64,000 nt of DNA from Trichaptum fuscoviolaceum (Eukaryota > Basidiomycota > Agaricomycetes > Hymenochaetales > Trichaptaceae), in NCBI GenBank assembly GCA_910574455.1, contig CAJSYZ010000012.1:1171317-1235316 (forward strand), in the 5' to 3' direction. The notes beneath the pieces are model-generated. The model had not been told where the DNA came from. It ran no database searches and saw only the letters and a program-made list of their open reading frames with translations. How positions within the stretch are numbered: position 1 is the first letter of the stretch; each line of letters begins with the position of its first letter. The translations under genes and the position numbers were made by a program. Shown here piece by piece: positions 1-10,405 of the stretch.

Positions 1-5
1 TGGCC

Positions 6-794
6 ATGCTGACAGGTCCCAGGTCCGTCACCATCCAATATCAAACAATGAAGTCCCTCGAACGGGGAGTCTACCAGGCGATGATGGCGAACACCCAGAC
101 GTTACAGATCAATTGTGCATCCTGGTCGCCGGAATATTTCAATTTGCTGTCTCTCTCTGCTCTTGTGTCTGTGCCAGTGCTGACGCATCTTCGGATCCAT
201 ACGTCGTCTCATGGTCGTGTCATTGAACTTGCCTCGGCTGTGGCTACCGTTGCCTCTCACTTGCCGAACCTGGAATCTCTTGTGATATCTTCTGATCAGT
301 GTGTAGCAGCTGTGGACGTCACGACCTGGGATGCTTTCTTCACGCGCACTCTACACTTTCCGGGGTTTCTTTGGAGCGCAGGCACAGTATTGGTGCGTAT
401 GATTCACACTTGCGTTCAAACGATGCTTACAGTATACGCCGGGCAGGACGCGTTGGGAACCGCTATACGTCCCTTCCAGCGGCTTATCCATCTGGAGTTA
501 CCTTTCTTCCCACTCAGCATGAACTCTGTCTCACTCTGTATCTTGACTGAGCATCTCGATCACCAGCAGGCGAACGTCCCATTTGTCCATGATTACCAGC
601 ATGCGAACGTCCCCTTCGTCCATCCCTCAAATTGCACGCTGTGCCGAAACCGTTGGCGCAAGCGCGTGGACAACACCGCAACTAAGATGCTCGGCCGCCT
701 CCAGCGCATTGTCTCTAGCATGGAGTTACTGACGTTGTCAACATTCTTTCCTGAAGACTTCTGCTCTTCCAAGCACACGTACTCTGTCGAATAA
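6..794 (+). CDS. Partial F-box/LRR-like unknown protein, C-terminal part
   Basis: Open frame of 262 codons running in from the left edge, so the true start is probably outside the window. The first part has leucine-rich, evenly spaced hydrophobic segments (for example LPNLESLVI near residue 86), as in the C-terminal halves of agaric F-box proteins. The F-box itself is not visible, so that assignment is inference. Near residues 190-210 an 11-residue segment ending NVPFVH occurs twice in tandem, and the DNA there is duplicated as well. A basic, Cys-containing tail follows. No catalytic motif is seen. It ends at TAA 792-794 with no clear downstream partner. Confidence 0.45.
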   Translation: MLTGPRSVTIQYQTMKSLERGVYQAMMANTQTLQINCASWSPEYFNLLSLSALVSVPVLTHLRIHTSSHGRVIELASAVATVASHLPNLESLVISSDQCVAAVDVTTWDAFFTRTLHFPGFLWSAGTVLVRMIHTCVQTMLTVYAGQDALGTAIRPFQRLIHLELPFFPLSMNSVSLCILTEHLDHQQANVPFVHDYQHANVPFVHPSNCTLCRNRWRKRVDNTATKMLGRLQRIVSSMELLTLSTFFPEDFCSSKHTYSVE

Positions 795-1393
795 ACTCTG
801 TTTCTGATATCTGCTCTCTTCTGGCTCACTTGCTGCTTCGGAAAATAACGGCTGTGCTTTATAATGTACTAATAGTATTGACAATGTTTACAATGATCAC
901 GATACAGTCTTTCCTCTGCTATTCCGTTCCCTGAGTGATTCGTTGTTTGATCTGTCGTCGGCCAGTCGGCAATGGTGTTTTTTTCTTTTCTTTTTCTGTA
1001 CGAATCTGTGACACGGTGGGCACAGTGCTTTCGATCCTGTCACAATGTATTCGTTGTCACCGTTTCTCCGCCGGGCCATTACTTGCCCATGTAGTATCAT
1101 GGCGAGTACTGCTAGTAGTACCCAATTTGGGTTCAGACATGGTCTGATTACCAATAGCCTCCCTTGTAGTACTACTATCATGCGGACTGTCGTCCACTCT
1201 TGACTGCCATCGTCTGTGGCACTTTCTCTAAAGTCTCGTTGCACTCTCTCTTAAGTCTCATTGCATACTTTCTAAAGTCTCATTAGCAACTCGAGTCACA
1301 GAGTATGAACACATGGCGATCGACATGCCCATATAGTCTTCCCTATGTTCCACCATGGACAGTCTTCATTTCGACGGAGACCGGTTGGGGTGA
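795..1393. other. Intergenic region, no gene seen
   Basis: AT-rich spacer. Around 1227-1285 a degenerate unit of about 25 bp built on 'aaagtctcatt' occurs about three times in tandem. A 15-base string at about 866-880 (tgtactaatagtattg-like) recurs near 19431, so it is a dispersed repeat. Nothing here looks coding. Confidence 0.5.
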
Positions 1394-1400
1394 TATATAA
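1394..1400 (+). promoter_or_regulatory. TATA box of the JmjC-like gene
   Basis: TATATAA, 136 nt before the ATG at 1536. Between them lies a probable 5'-UTR intron (1480-1534; GTATGC...GCAG) ending one base before the ATG. The leader carries no ATG, which supports 1536 as start. Confidence 0.55.
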
Positions 1401-1535
1401 GACTGGACATTGCCCCTAAGTTGCCACTCGCAACTTAGACTGCGACAACGACGTGGTGGCATTCCTGTTACGATCACAGGTATGCTTTCTTCCCCAATGT
1501 TACTTATGTGATGCTGACGATTCCTTTCCCGCAGA

Positions 1536-4500
1536 ATGGACGAAGACGAGGAATTCCTTGAGCGGTACAAAGTCGTTTATATCGATGGCTTCCTCGATGT
1601 GGCGTACTTTCGTTTCACGCCAAGTGGCTTGTCGACGAGGTGGTACTCGGAGCTCTCTCGCTGGACCAACCCCATCAGAGATGCGATTCGAGATGCAGAA
1701 TTATTGGAGCTCCCCGCGACCAATGAGGAAGTTCTGGATGCTTTGTTTTTGCGCGTCTGCAAGTTCAACAAGGACCTGTTGACTGGTTTCCGCGCGAAAC
1801 CTTCGGAACGCAAGCTCGTACAGCACGCGTTTCAACCAACAGTTTCGCCCAATGCCCCGGTGGCTTGGTCGCATGGGATCCTGACAGCCGTCGTTCTGGA
1901 CAGACTGATGTGGGCTTGCAACAAGACCCCCGTTACCAGGCCTCCCCAAGTCCCCTTCAGAGCCCAAGCGCAACTGAAGGCTGACGCCAGCAGAATGCGC
2001 AAACTCTACGACGATTGGCCGAAAACGGCGAGTGAATTTATCGCGCAGTGGCAGACATCCCGCACTCTCGCCGCCACCGCGAATGACGCGGAAGATTTGG
2101 GCGATGTGGTGGCGTCTCTGGTGCGGGGGATCGACGATACGGGAGCGCGCGCGCGGACCAGTGTCGTTGAAAATAACTTTTGTTATGCCGCACTGGGTAT
2201 TTTGTGTTTGACGCTGGTGGGTCTCACTTTTGTCCGTCCCGCCCCCCTCGGTTAACGTCTTGCGGGTAGATGGGTGACAAGGAAATGAAGAGCACTGCGC
2301 TTGGAGCCTTTGTTTCGTGAGTGGTGTGGATATTGCTTCTTATAGTGTATATGAGAGTGATGGTCGCCCCAGACAAAAAACCGGAATCCAGAGCGATGTC
2401 CTTCAAAATGCAAAGGCATACCAGCTCCTTCGAACGGCGTATATCATGACCGTGTTCTCTCCTGTGTGCCTCCTCGGTCAGTATATTCTCACGAACACGG
2501 GAAAGACGCGAATTCATATGTACAGTGTCGTCGATGTGAGTATAATTTCGCTGATATTTTGGAGGCTGCTGACGATACGTTTCAGGCTTTGAGTTATCCT
2601 GCTCTCGAAGACGATGCGATTCTGAACCGTATTGAATTTGATATATTAAAGATCGTGTTAAAAATGGTCACCCATGGTCGCGGGATCTACCATCGTGCCA
2701 TGAACGCAGCCGTGAAGCGCTGGGTGGACTTGGGTTGCGGTGAATGTAACTTTGACATTCGCCCTGCAAGCAAAAAGGTAGAATGGAAAATGCGATTGGA
2801 ACAGTCGCACGTTGAACATCCGCTGAGTCAGAAGATGTACGACATTCTATTCATCCTTTCCTCATACAAAGGGAGACTATCCGATTGCCCGATCGATACA
2901 AAAGAGGACCAGTTCCTGTTGAAGGTAGCTCAGGATCACGAGAACATCCTTGACCGGTTCGACGACGACGACGACGAAGGAGACGATACGCAATTGTCCG
3001 GATCCGATGCAGACCCAGGCCCACCCAACAAACAGCCCACGACCTCTGAACCGCGTCATTCAACTCGTCCTAAGGACGATGCACACCCGAGCAGTGGTCG
3101 GAGTGAACGGGAGCCTTCCAATCAGCGACCGCGGGGGGATGGCCAACTGACAAGTGATGAAATCGAGTCGGATCCTGTCCTCCCCGTACAGCACCGAACG
3201 CAGATCCTGGGCAGTGGTGAGATTGAATGGGACCCGACGAAGTCGATAGAACCCCAAAGCAGCATTCCCGCCAGCTCCGCCAAGGCACTGCGCGAGCGAA
3301 ATCTGAATATTCCCCACAACGACCGCTCTGGTCCGTCTGCAAAAGAGGGCACAACTAGTGGAAGACCGAATAAACGGCGGCGTGTCGCCGGAGATGGTAC
3401 TCCCACAAGGAAGAAAAAAGCAGTCCGGGCGGTCATTGAAGCTCAGCCGCGTCGTTCTGTTGCGTATGACTATCCAGAGATAGAACGCGACCCTGCCAAC
3501 GATCCACTGGGCAGTGTGAACGGGATCCGAGTGTGCAAGTTCTCTCCGTATAAGTACACTAGAGACAAGAGATCGCGATCTGCGGTCCGTTTTACCGATG
3601 GGTTGGATAAGTGGAACAAGAGTGACACTTACGTGCGGAAGTGGCCTGCGATGGTACGTTTCCGTCTTATAGTTTTGCGTGAGTCTGCATCTGATGTTCG
3701 ATCTAGCGCGAAATAGCGAAATTGTTTAAGATAGTGATGGACAACTGCGTCGAGCCGTCCATAGAAGGGAAGATCCGGTCTGTCTCCCGCGCGTTCTGGG
3801 ATGATTTTGGTTTGCGAGACAGACGGAAGGCTTTTAAGGAGTGCAACGTCTTCGTCGCCGATCGTGATCGAGCTGTGTTCCTCCCGGTGACAGCTTGGAC
3901 AGATACAGACGGGATACGTTCCTTGCTGAGTACGTTGGATGAGCGCGCGGTGGATGGTATGTAATATCGGCATCAGTCTGTATCTAAGTGAATTTCACGT
4001 CTCTGCCACAGATATGTCTTGTCCCATAGACGTACGTGGTCGGCGTGCCTCTCTCGACTCTTTCTTCGCTATTCGGCGAGACGTTACCGCTCCACATGCC
4101 TTGTTGTTCTACGAAGAGGACATATTCCCGGACTACTTTGCTGCAGACGTTCGGTGAGTCCTCTGCTATTTATGCCGATGTGCGTCTAATTAAAGTGCGT
4201 TTAGGTCGTTTGACGATGCATCCCCGTTCATCGCAGACCAGAGCGAGGAATATACTTGGCTCACTGACCTCTACCCAGTCGATTTCGGCGCACGATGGGC
4301 CACATTCGCCAGTGCGGATGTCATGGTATCACCCCACCTAAGTTCCGCGGGCCTCTGCACCGTTGTCCGTGTCATCAAGGGGAGCGTGATAGTCTACGTC
4401 GGGGACGCGACTCCGGCGTACGCCAGGAAGAACTCTCGGAACCTTGAGGGTACGTCGTGGCAGGCCATCGGCCTCGACGAAGGTGATCAAATGTGCGTGT

Positions 4501-5139
4501 GTATGAATGAGAGTATTTATTAGCGTTAAATTCCTTTGTTTCAAGATATCTGCGACCTGACACGATGTATGGGACCGTGATGCTGGAAGACTCTATCATC
4601 ATGGGCGCACATTTCTACTTCTCGGACACGTTGAACGAGACACTGGAGTCGCTCCTTTTGCATCATTTCCTTGGGCAATTTTATTCAGGGACTGCCGCGA
4701 AGTTGTACCCCAAGGCGATCGTTGCCTTGTTCAAACTCATAGGTGCATGGGCCCATGCATCCAAACCGGGGGGGCGTCCATGTAAGCCGCACTGTCGTAC
4801 TAAGGTTCTATAACTGACATCGTCAATTCAGGGCGTCTACCGGATGGCGAAAACATCGCGTCTCTGCTGCTCATCATACAGCATGCTCCGCAGCTGTTTC
4901 CTTGGATGGGCGACGACGATCCGTACTTAAACAGCGATTCGTTCACAAATGACTGGTCTCGGGCTTGTCATTTGGCTTGTTGCTTTTGGGCCGGTGCGAA
5001 AAGCCCAGAGTTACACCACGCATTGAATGTGCGTTACATTCGATTCAACCGGGAATGTGACCACTACTACAAGGAAGCTGGGGACCCTTTGCTCAAAATC
5101 CGTGTGGTTGACCTGCCATCGAAGTTCACGCTGGATTAA
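1536..5139 (+). CDS. JmjC-like cupin protein, probably without demethylase activity
   Basis: Nine coding exons: 1536-2216, 2270-2316, 2373-2535, 2586-3653, 3707-3956, 4012-4153, 4205-4492, 4546-4781, 4832-5139; introns 50-56 nt. Product 1060 aa. Residues 1-227 are helical and unknown. The middle (about 430-640) is acidic then basic and disordered, with an Asp-rich stretch and a nuclear-signal-like NKRRRV. The C-terminal 300 aa resemble the large agaric family of JmjC-like cupins (AGLCTVVRVIKG, then LRPDTMYGTV, then GAHFY). The expected iron ligand pair H-x-D/E reads H-L-S, while the distal His in GAHFY is kept, so catalysis is doubtful. If the first intron (2217-2269) is not used, the region would be two genes only 14 bp apart, which is less likely. 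Confidence 0.7.
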
Positions 5140-5419
5140 AGACTCAGCTTCTTGGGACATTGTATTTGTATCGTGGAAGAAAGAAATGAATGTAGGATAG
5201 TCAGAAGGACCGAGATAGACTAGGTAAAAAGATGTACATTAATCAGGAAACTAAACATGAAACATCTTGGAATCTTGGAATACAACGAAGTTGTGAGAGA
5301 TAGTTCTTTCGGTCGGGCTTGGTCTAACGTGACAGTTCTTAGTACGTAGCTACTAAAAAAAAAGCAACATTCAGGTTAAGTTCGGGTTTAAATGCTGGCT
5401 TGCAAAGTCCAAAGCTCTT

Positions 5420-6090
5420 TTAGCATGCGACAAAAAAAATAGCAGACGAGCAGTCGGCTCCTGGACGCAAACTTAGTGCGATTGTTTGTCTTGTATGCAT
5501 GACCCCTCGCGCGACGGGCCGAGATGTTCCCCAACGCTCTATGCATTCACGAAGAGACCGCCTGCGCCACAGCCGTGCGCAGTCCGTAGCATACAAAGAG
5601 GCGAGCAGGCGATGACAGAGCCATCGTGTTCCTCTTCTCCCCTCGTCGTAGTTGAAATGGGCGAAACAGTACGCGCCAAGACAGAGTTTTGTGTGAACGT
5701 CGAGTCCCAACTCCACGTCACGGTATGATCGAGAAAGATGCTCGTATATCACGTCTTGATCGACCCCAAACAGTTGGTCCGCAATAGCCATTATGAACGC
5801 GGATGGTGTCACTTGTACATCACAAAGGAAATGCTTTTCCGGCGCACTCGTTTGGATATCGCCTTACATTTTAAACTCGATGTCAACTGCGTACGGTGTG
5901 TGGGGGTGCGATCCATCCCGTTCATATAGCAGCTAAGAGCGTGTTTAGCCTCTTCAGCGGTAAACCGCTTCTCGACCACGAGACTCCAGCGGCAATTGGG
6001 ATGCGCGATGGAGGTGATTCGGCTCTTTCATAGTCTTAATCCGCCTATCTCTCTCATACACATCTCGTCTCTGTTAGATTTCGTCGTCAT
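5420..6090 (-). CDS. Unknown protein, 191 aa
   Basis: Three exons on the minus strand: 6090-6062, 6022-5868, 5811-5420. The last two are joined by a good 56-nt intron (GTAAGG...CAAG). The first intron (6061-6023) is only 39 nt and its acceptor is weak, so the start is uncertain. The central exon (RWSLVVEKRF, KHALSCYMNG) and the start of the last exon read as real protein, and the opposite strand does not. The C-terminus becomes Arg-rich and may be degenerate. No family is recognised. It converges with the JmjC-like gene (stops 280 bp apart) and is divergent from the small gene at 6202. Confidence 0.45.
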
Positions 6091-6201
6091 GATATACGAC
6101 CCTTCGTCGGTATTGGACGTTCCATTGTCGCATGCATTGAACGCCCGTCATCTCTCTCTTGCAGTACGCCATTTTCGTGTAACCTACCCCTCCCTTGTTA
6201 G

Positions 6202-6594
6202 TTGACGTCGAACCAAAGCTAGTGGGATTCATCAACGGAGAGCCCAAGTTCGGGCGCATCCGGCTAGATAAAAAAGTTTCTATGGACGTATTGCACCGCG
6301 CTATATGTAAGCTTGACAAAAGCATCATCGATGTCTTGTGCGTATCCTGTCAAGAGCGAAAACTCAATTCCTTTCTGATCTCGATTTATATAGACTCGTC
6401 TACAATAGAGTCCTCAGTGGTTATGATACCGCGGACAGCCTCGGCATCGAGGACGGATGTGGGTGTTACGTCCTTCTCCGAGTAAATGTCTTCTCCTTAC
6501 ACACACTTCAGCTATCATCCTGGTCGACGTTTATACAGACGCTCGGATGCTTAACGATTCCCAAGTACCTGCTTCTCCTTCTTTCGTTTCTTAG
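6202..6594 (+). CDS. Small unknown protein, first exon not found
   Basis: Exons 6202-6337, 6394-6458 and 6512-6594 join in frame (introns 56 and 53 nt). An alternative extra 30-nt intron would move the stop to 6627. The visible 85 or so residues alternate strands and helices (KLVGFINGEP, RIRLDKKVSM, GIEDGSIILVDV), recalling the ubiquitin-like N-terminal domain of fungal Crinkler-type proteins, but this is only a resemblance. The exon at 6202 starts after an acceptor TTAG and needs an upstream exon. The only nearby donor (6164) leads into a frame with no ATG. It may be a broken gene. Confidence 0.35.
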
Positions 6595-6763
6595 AATGCC
6601 TCGTGTGAGCCCTTGAACTTTGAATGATATTTGTTTCCGAAGTGTGATTCTCGGATTGAATTGAGAATAATAGTAGACGTGGCAATCAGCAAACAGGGGA
6701 GTCTAAGTCTCCGACTTATAAGTCCAACCTTCCGCTCTACAACTGACTTACGCGCCGTCGCAG

Positions 6764-7551
6764 ATGAGTCGTCACATCTACATCCGTAAACAAACCGAGC
6801 GTAGGCAACAGGGCCCTCCTGTGCGTGCATTGACCCCGCCATTGCCGCCGTCAATGTCGCCCTTGTCTTCGTTATCTTCGCTCACTCCATCGCCCCCACC
6901 GCCGTCTTCCCGCCGTATGGTGCCATCCCTGTCGCCTCTGTCTTCGTTATCTTCGCTCACTCCATCGCCCCCACCGCTGGCTGCCCGCCGCATGCCGTCG
7001 TCAATGTCGCCCTTGTCTTCGTTATCTTCGCTCACTCCATCGCCCCCACCGCTGGCTGCCCGCCGCATGGTGCCATCGCTGTCGCCTCTGTCTTCGTTAT
7101 CTTCGCTCACAGAGACTCCATCGCTTCGAGTGTCGCCTGCGTTATCAGTGAGTGTGTGGTGCGCGAGGTTCTTTGAAATACCAATGAACGTATCCAGGCG
7201 GCAACCACCATGCAAGACTTTACGTCGCCTGCGTTCTCAGTGAGTGTATTGTATCCAGTGTTGTCTGTAACTCCAATGCCAGTACATAGGCAGCCACCAT
7301 TCAAGACTTGGACGACAACTTCGAAGACTCGGAGACTATGCGGTCCGAGTCGCTGTCGCCTGCAGTCCCAGTAAGCAAATAGTGTTCAGCAATAGCAGTT
7401 CTGAATTCATTGAGCTTATATACAGGGTATAAAAGTTGTACTTTACAACCGTCCTTTAGATTACGAGGTGCATTGCATCTCTTTTGTATCCACTTCGTTC
7501 CTTACAATTGGTAGTGTGATTGGTATGCAGCGGCACACGCTGCTTTTCTGA
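6764..7551 (+). CDS. Ser/Pro-rich tandem-repeat protein, about 210 aa
   Basis: Four exons: 6764-7147, 7198-7239, 7290-7370, 7426-7551; introns 50, 50 and 55 nt, all phase 0. A TATA-like 'ttataagt' lies about 50 bp upstream. Exon 1 has a short basic start (RHIYIRKQTERR) and then four copies of a 25-26 residue unit containing SPLSSLSSLTPSPPP and an Arg-Arg spacer. Exons 2 and 3 both begin Ala-Ala-Thr, contain MQD or IQD, and end Ser-Pro-Ala-x-Ser/Pro, as does the end of exon 1, which suggests exon duplication. The last exon is hydrophobic (VVLYNRPLDY, FVSTSFLTIGSVIG). No family is recognised. A minus-strand open frame across the repeats is judged a shadow because only plus has matching introns. 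Confidence 0.5.
6850..7115 (+). repeat. Coding minisatellite, 75-78 bp unit, about 3.5 copies
   Basis: Direct repeats that keep the reading frame, built on 'tcgcccttgtcttcgttatc' or 'tcgcctctgtcttcgttatc'. Units alternate between two spacer types (ending ATGGTGCCATC or ATGCCGTCGTC), so a two-unit block seems to have been duplicated. Confidence 0.8.
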
Positions 7552-7759
7552 GGCACGGCGGCGTACACGCATTGGACGTGCTACGGCCCGATCGGCATAG
7601 CTATGTTAGTGCATCGTGAATTGATGAACGATAATGCTGACGTTAGCCATATAGCGTCTACAACTCAGGCCGAATCGGTGTGGGTATTGTACAACACGCA
7701 ATAGCGTATGCGTCGGTATTGTAGCAACACCCGACAGTCCCGACGTCCCGGACAGCTGC

Positions 7760-8170
7760 TTGCTCTGTTGTGCAGCGAATAGATGTGGTTGCACTCCATC
7801 CCCATTTACCACAGTCAACAGTAATACAGATGTCGATAGGCCCGTACATAATCATTATCCTCCTCCACTCATTCCAGGGCCATCGAGAGGAGGTCGGGCA
7901 GCTCCTGAATATCCTCCTCCACCCATGTCAGGTCCATCGAGAGAAGGTTGGGCAGCTTCCGACTATTCTCATCCGCATATGCGCGGATCAGCTCCTAACC
8001 ATCCGCCTAGCCCTATACCCGGATCATCAGGAGGTGTTTGGTCGACTCTTGATTATCCTTCTGATCCTGTGCCCGGGTCATCACGGGAAACACTTGGCGA
8101 TCTCACTGGCCCTGTGCCCGGGCATGACCCGCGGTTTTTTTCTGGTTTTCGTGGTGGTTACCGTTATTAG
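7760..8170 (+). CDS. Pro-rich repeat protein, 5' end unresolved
   Basis: Open frame of about 125 codons entered from a likely acceptor (TTGTGCAG at 7771-7778), so an upstream exon is needed. It has four to five degenerate copies of a 20-residue unit resembling P-x-P-G-P-S-R-G-G (PGPSRGGRAA, SGPSREGWAA, PGSSGGVWST, PGSSRETLGD). The C-terminus is SGFRGGYRY. Low-complexity, probably disordered; function unknown. It could be a 3' portion of the preceding Ser/Pro-rich gene, but no in-frame splice was found. Confidence 0.4.
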   Translation: MLCCAANRCGCTPSPFTTVNSNTDVDRPVHNHYPPPLIPGPSRGGRAAPEYPPPPMSGPSREGWAASDYSHPHMRGSAPNHPPSPIPGSSGGVWSTLDYPSDPVPGSSRETLGDLTGPVPGHDPRFFSGFRGGYRY

Positions 8171-9535
8171 TTCGGGAACAGTCGTCGATCTTTCAGTTTG
8201 AGACGGACTGATTGAGGGCAAGGCTCTTTTAGTATTTAGTTCTTTGTTTAGGAGAGCAAGTTCAGTTGATGCACGGGCTGATCAAACTTATTTAGTCATT
8301 CGATTGTAGTATGTATCTAACTAGACTTTCAGTAGTGCATGGCGTCCCCCAGCTTGCCTCCGGGAGCAACACCTTGTACGATCGTGAAGTTGACCGGATG
8401 CATCGGGAAAAAGGGAAAAAGATTACATATAATTCCGGATGAATCCGGGCATTATAACTCAGCTCAGGCTGTCATGCTTCAAATTATAGATTATCACATG
8501 GTATCTGTCTTGTACCGTGATTATAAGACTCTATAATGCTTTTGATGGAATATAATCCTTCATAAGACTTATTCTGACATTATAATACGGCTATCTTGCT
8601 GATAGTCCCCTTGTAAGTATGCTATCATAATTATGACCATCATATAAAATCGGGAAGTCTCTATCCACGCGTGTAGTGCAGCTTTATCCCGGAACCCGTT
8701 GCGCTAATGTGTTTCGGAAAGCCCCATGAAGCCCAGGGCGGCGTAGAACGACGAAGAAAGAATGAAAGGCGTCGGGTATGTGTCATCGACTTGGGCCGAA
8801 TAAATCTGAATAACAAGAGTTGCAGCATGCACGTGAGTTGTATGAAACATGGTCGTCGAGTAATGTAATACAAAGGCCCTCCGGGGGTACTGACTCTATC
8901 TAACTGAATGCACAACATGAAACCGTAATTATACAAGAGCAGGTCAAGCAACAGAGGAAATAAGATATCATTATATTAGCTTATACAGTCTTCTGTACAA
9001 AGTAGATACTGTAAGAAATCAATTTTTAGGCAGGCATGATAAGACGAAGCCCTCCGGACACCGTTGGTCCTCGACTGCAGCACGCTTCGCCCGGGCGTTC
9101 GCCCGTGCTTGCGCGCCTGCGCTCGGACAACGGTGCTTATAGTAGGCTAAGAAGTTCCACAATAAATCACACACCTGTTCTCCAGAGACCAAGAGATAAA
9201 TGTACACCTTACACGACAACTTTCAAAGCGAGCGCGACCGGTTTTCGAGTGGCACAAATAAGGCCTTGTCTGAAGATGGGCCAAATAGTAGAAGCAATGG
9301 TGACATTGCAGCAGATTATGAGCAGTTGCAACCACTTAGTGATGTCTTGTGCAGAAATCTTGAGGTTTTGTTGTGTCGACACTGAGGCTTGAAGTCATTG
9401 TTGTGGGTGATGAAGAAGAGACGCGACTTCAAGTTAATGCTTGAGCCTCGCAAACGACATCACTGACATGCATTCACACTGGCAGTATCGGTTACTTCCG
9501 GCTGATTTGTCATACTACACGGACAATTCCGATCA
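8171..9535. other. Intergenic region, no supported gene
   Basis: Short open frames occur on both strands (for example 65 codons from ATG 8339), without splice context, repeats or family motifs. I see no convincing gene, RNA or mobile element. Confidence 0.45.
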
Positions 9536-10084
9536 TTAATTTCCATATTCACTCCGGATAAATGGTTCAAGGACGCCGTTCCTGACGACAGGGTCCATAG
9601 TTATGGTGTGGAGGATTTCCAACCGAGTCAGTAATACGACCTTTAGGCCTTTGCAACCCAGAGATAGCCCATGAGTACGGGCGAGCAGATTGAGGATCAT
9701 GCCAAGGTCTCCGTATGCGCGGAAACACATGATACGATGATATTCGCTTTCTGATGTGCAGTTTTCAACACTGACCTGTACGAAGCGGTTTGTGGGCTGG
9801 ATGGGAACAGCAACATGATAAATGCGACTCCCTTCCGCGTCCATGAGCTGCGATCTGAGGGCCATACGAATCTGCTCCGGCTGGATGGACACCGTGGGTC
9901 CAGCGACGATAAAGTGGATATCGCGGTACATCTCCTTGTCAGGAGCCGGTGCAGGTACTCCAACACACTGGTAAAACGTCCTGAGCTTTTCTCTGGTTGA
10001 TTCAATAAGCTTATCATGATCTTCAGAGCAGCGTAGAGGGAAAGCATCGAGTCCAAGCGCATCGGCAAACGATTTGATTGGCAT
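9536..10084 (-). CDS. Unknown protein, 182 aa, alpha/beta
   Basis: Uninterrupted 182-aa ORF with ATG at 10084. The first 60 residues are helical (KLIESTREKLRTFYQCVG). The rest alternates strands and helices, with RIYHVAVP, FVQVSVE and the patch GDLGMILNLLARTHGLSLG followed by GLKVVLL. That patch is familiar from agaric hypothetical proteins with a possible nucleotidyltransferase-like fold, but no catalytic aspartate pair can be named, so the function is open. It is divergent from the GATA-finger gene, with 321 bp between the two ATGs. Confidence 0.5.
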   Translation of the reverse strand: MPIKSFADALGLDAFPLRCSEDHDKLIESTREKLRTFYQCVGVPAPAPDKEMYRDIHFIVAGPTVSIQPEQIRMALRSQLMDAEGSRIYHVAVPIQPTNRFVQVSVENCTSESEYHRIMCFRAYGDLGMILNLLARTHGLSLGCKGLKVVLLTRLEILHTITMDPVVRNGVLEPFIRSEYGN

Positions 10085-10405
10085 CTTCGGTTGCCTAGTA
10101 TAAACAGAGGAGAGTCGTTCTGTCTGGTCTTTATTCTCTTTCTTAGAGCTGCGAGAAAATGGAAGGATTCGCTGCGGTCACTACGGCTGATACCTGAAAT
10201 TCAGGCAATCACCTGCGATACTTGTTTCTGACCGTCAGTCGGGGGAAACTCTCGAAGTTCGGCTTGAAAAGATGTCCCCTATTACTGTGGCGCAGGCTCC
10301 GTTGCTCGCATCACTGCACAGTCGTAGGTGGTATAAATGCTGGCCATATCACCCACAGCCTGGGACAACAAAAAGGCTTTCCACACTACAGTCGAGTAAA
10401 ATTAA
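10085..10405. promoter_or_regulatory. Bidirectional promoter region with TATA box at 10332
   Basis: Spacer between divergent start codons at 10084 (minus) and 10406 (plus). TATAAA at 10332-10337 lies 69 nt before the plus-strand ATG. No comparable TATA is obvious for the minus gene. Confidence 0.5.

Noticed and set aside
3060..3436. Minus-strand ORFs of 85-104 codons
   Set aside because: They lie opposite the long third exon of the JmjC-like gene and have no motifs.
6778..7215. Minus-strand ORF of 145 codons across the Ser/Pro repeat
   Set aside because: It follows from the repeat length being a multiple of three. Only the plus strand continues through consistent in-frame introns.
8339..8536. 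65-codon ORF with an ATG
   Set aside because: No promoter, splice context or recognisable family; this length is expected by chance.
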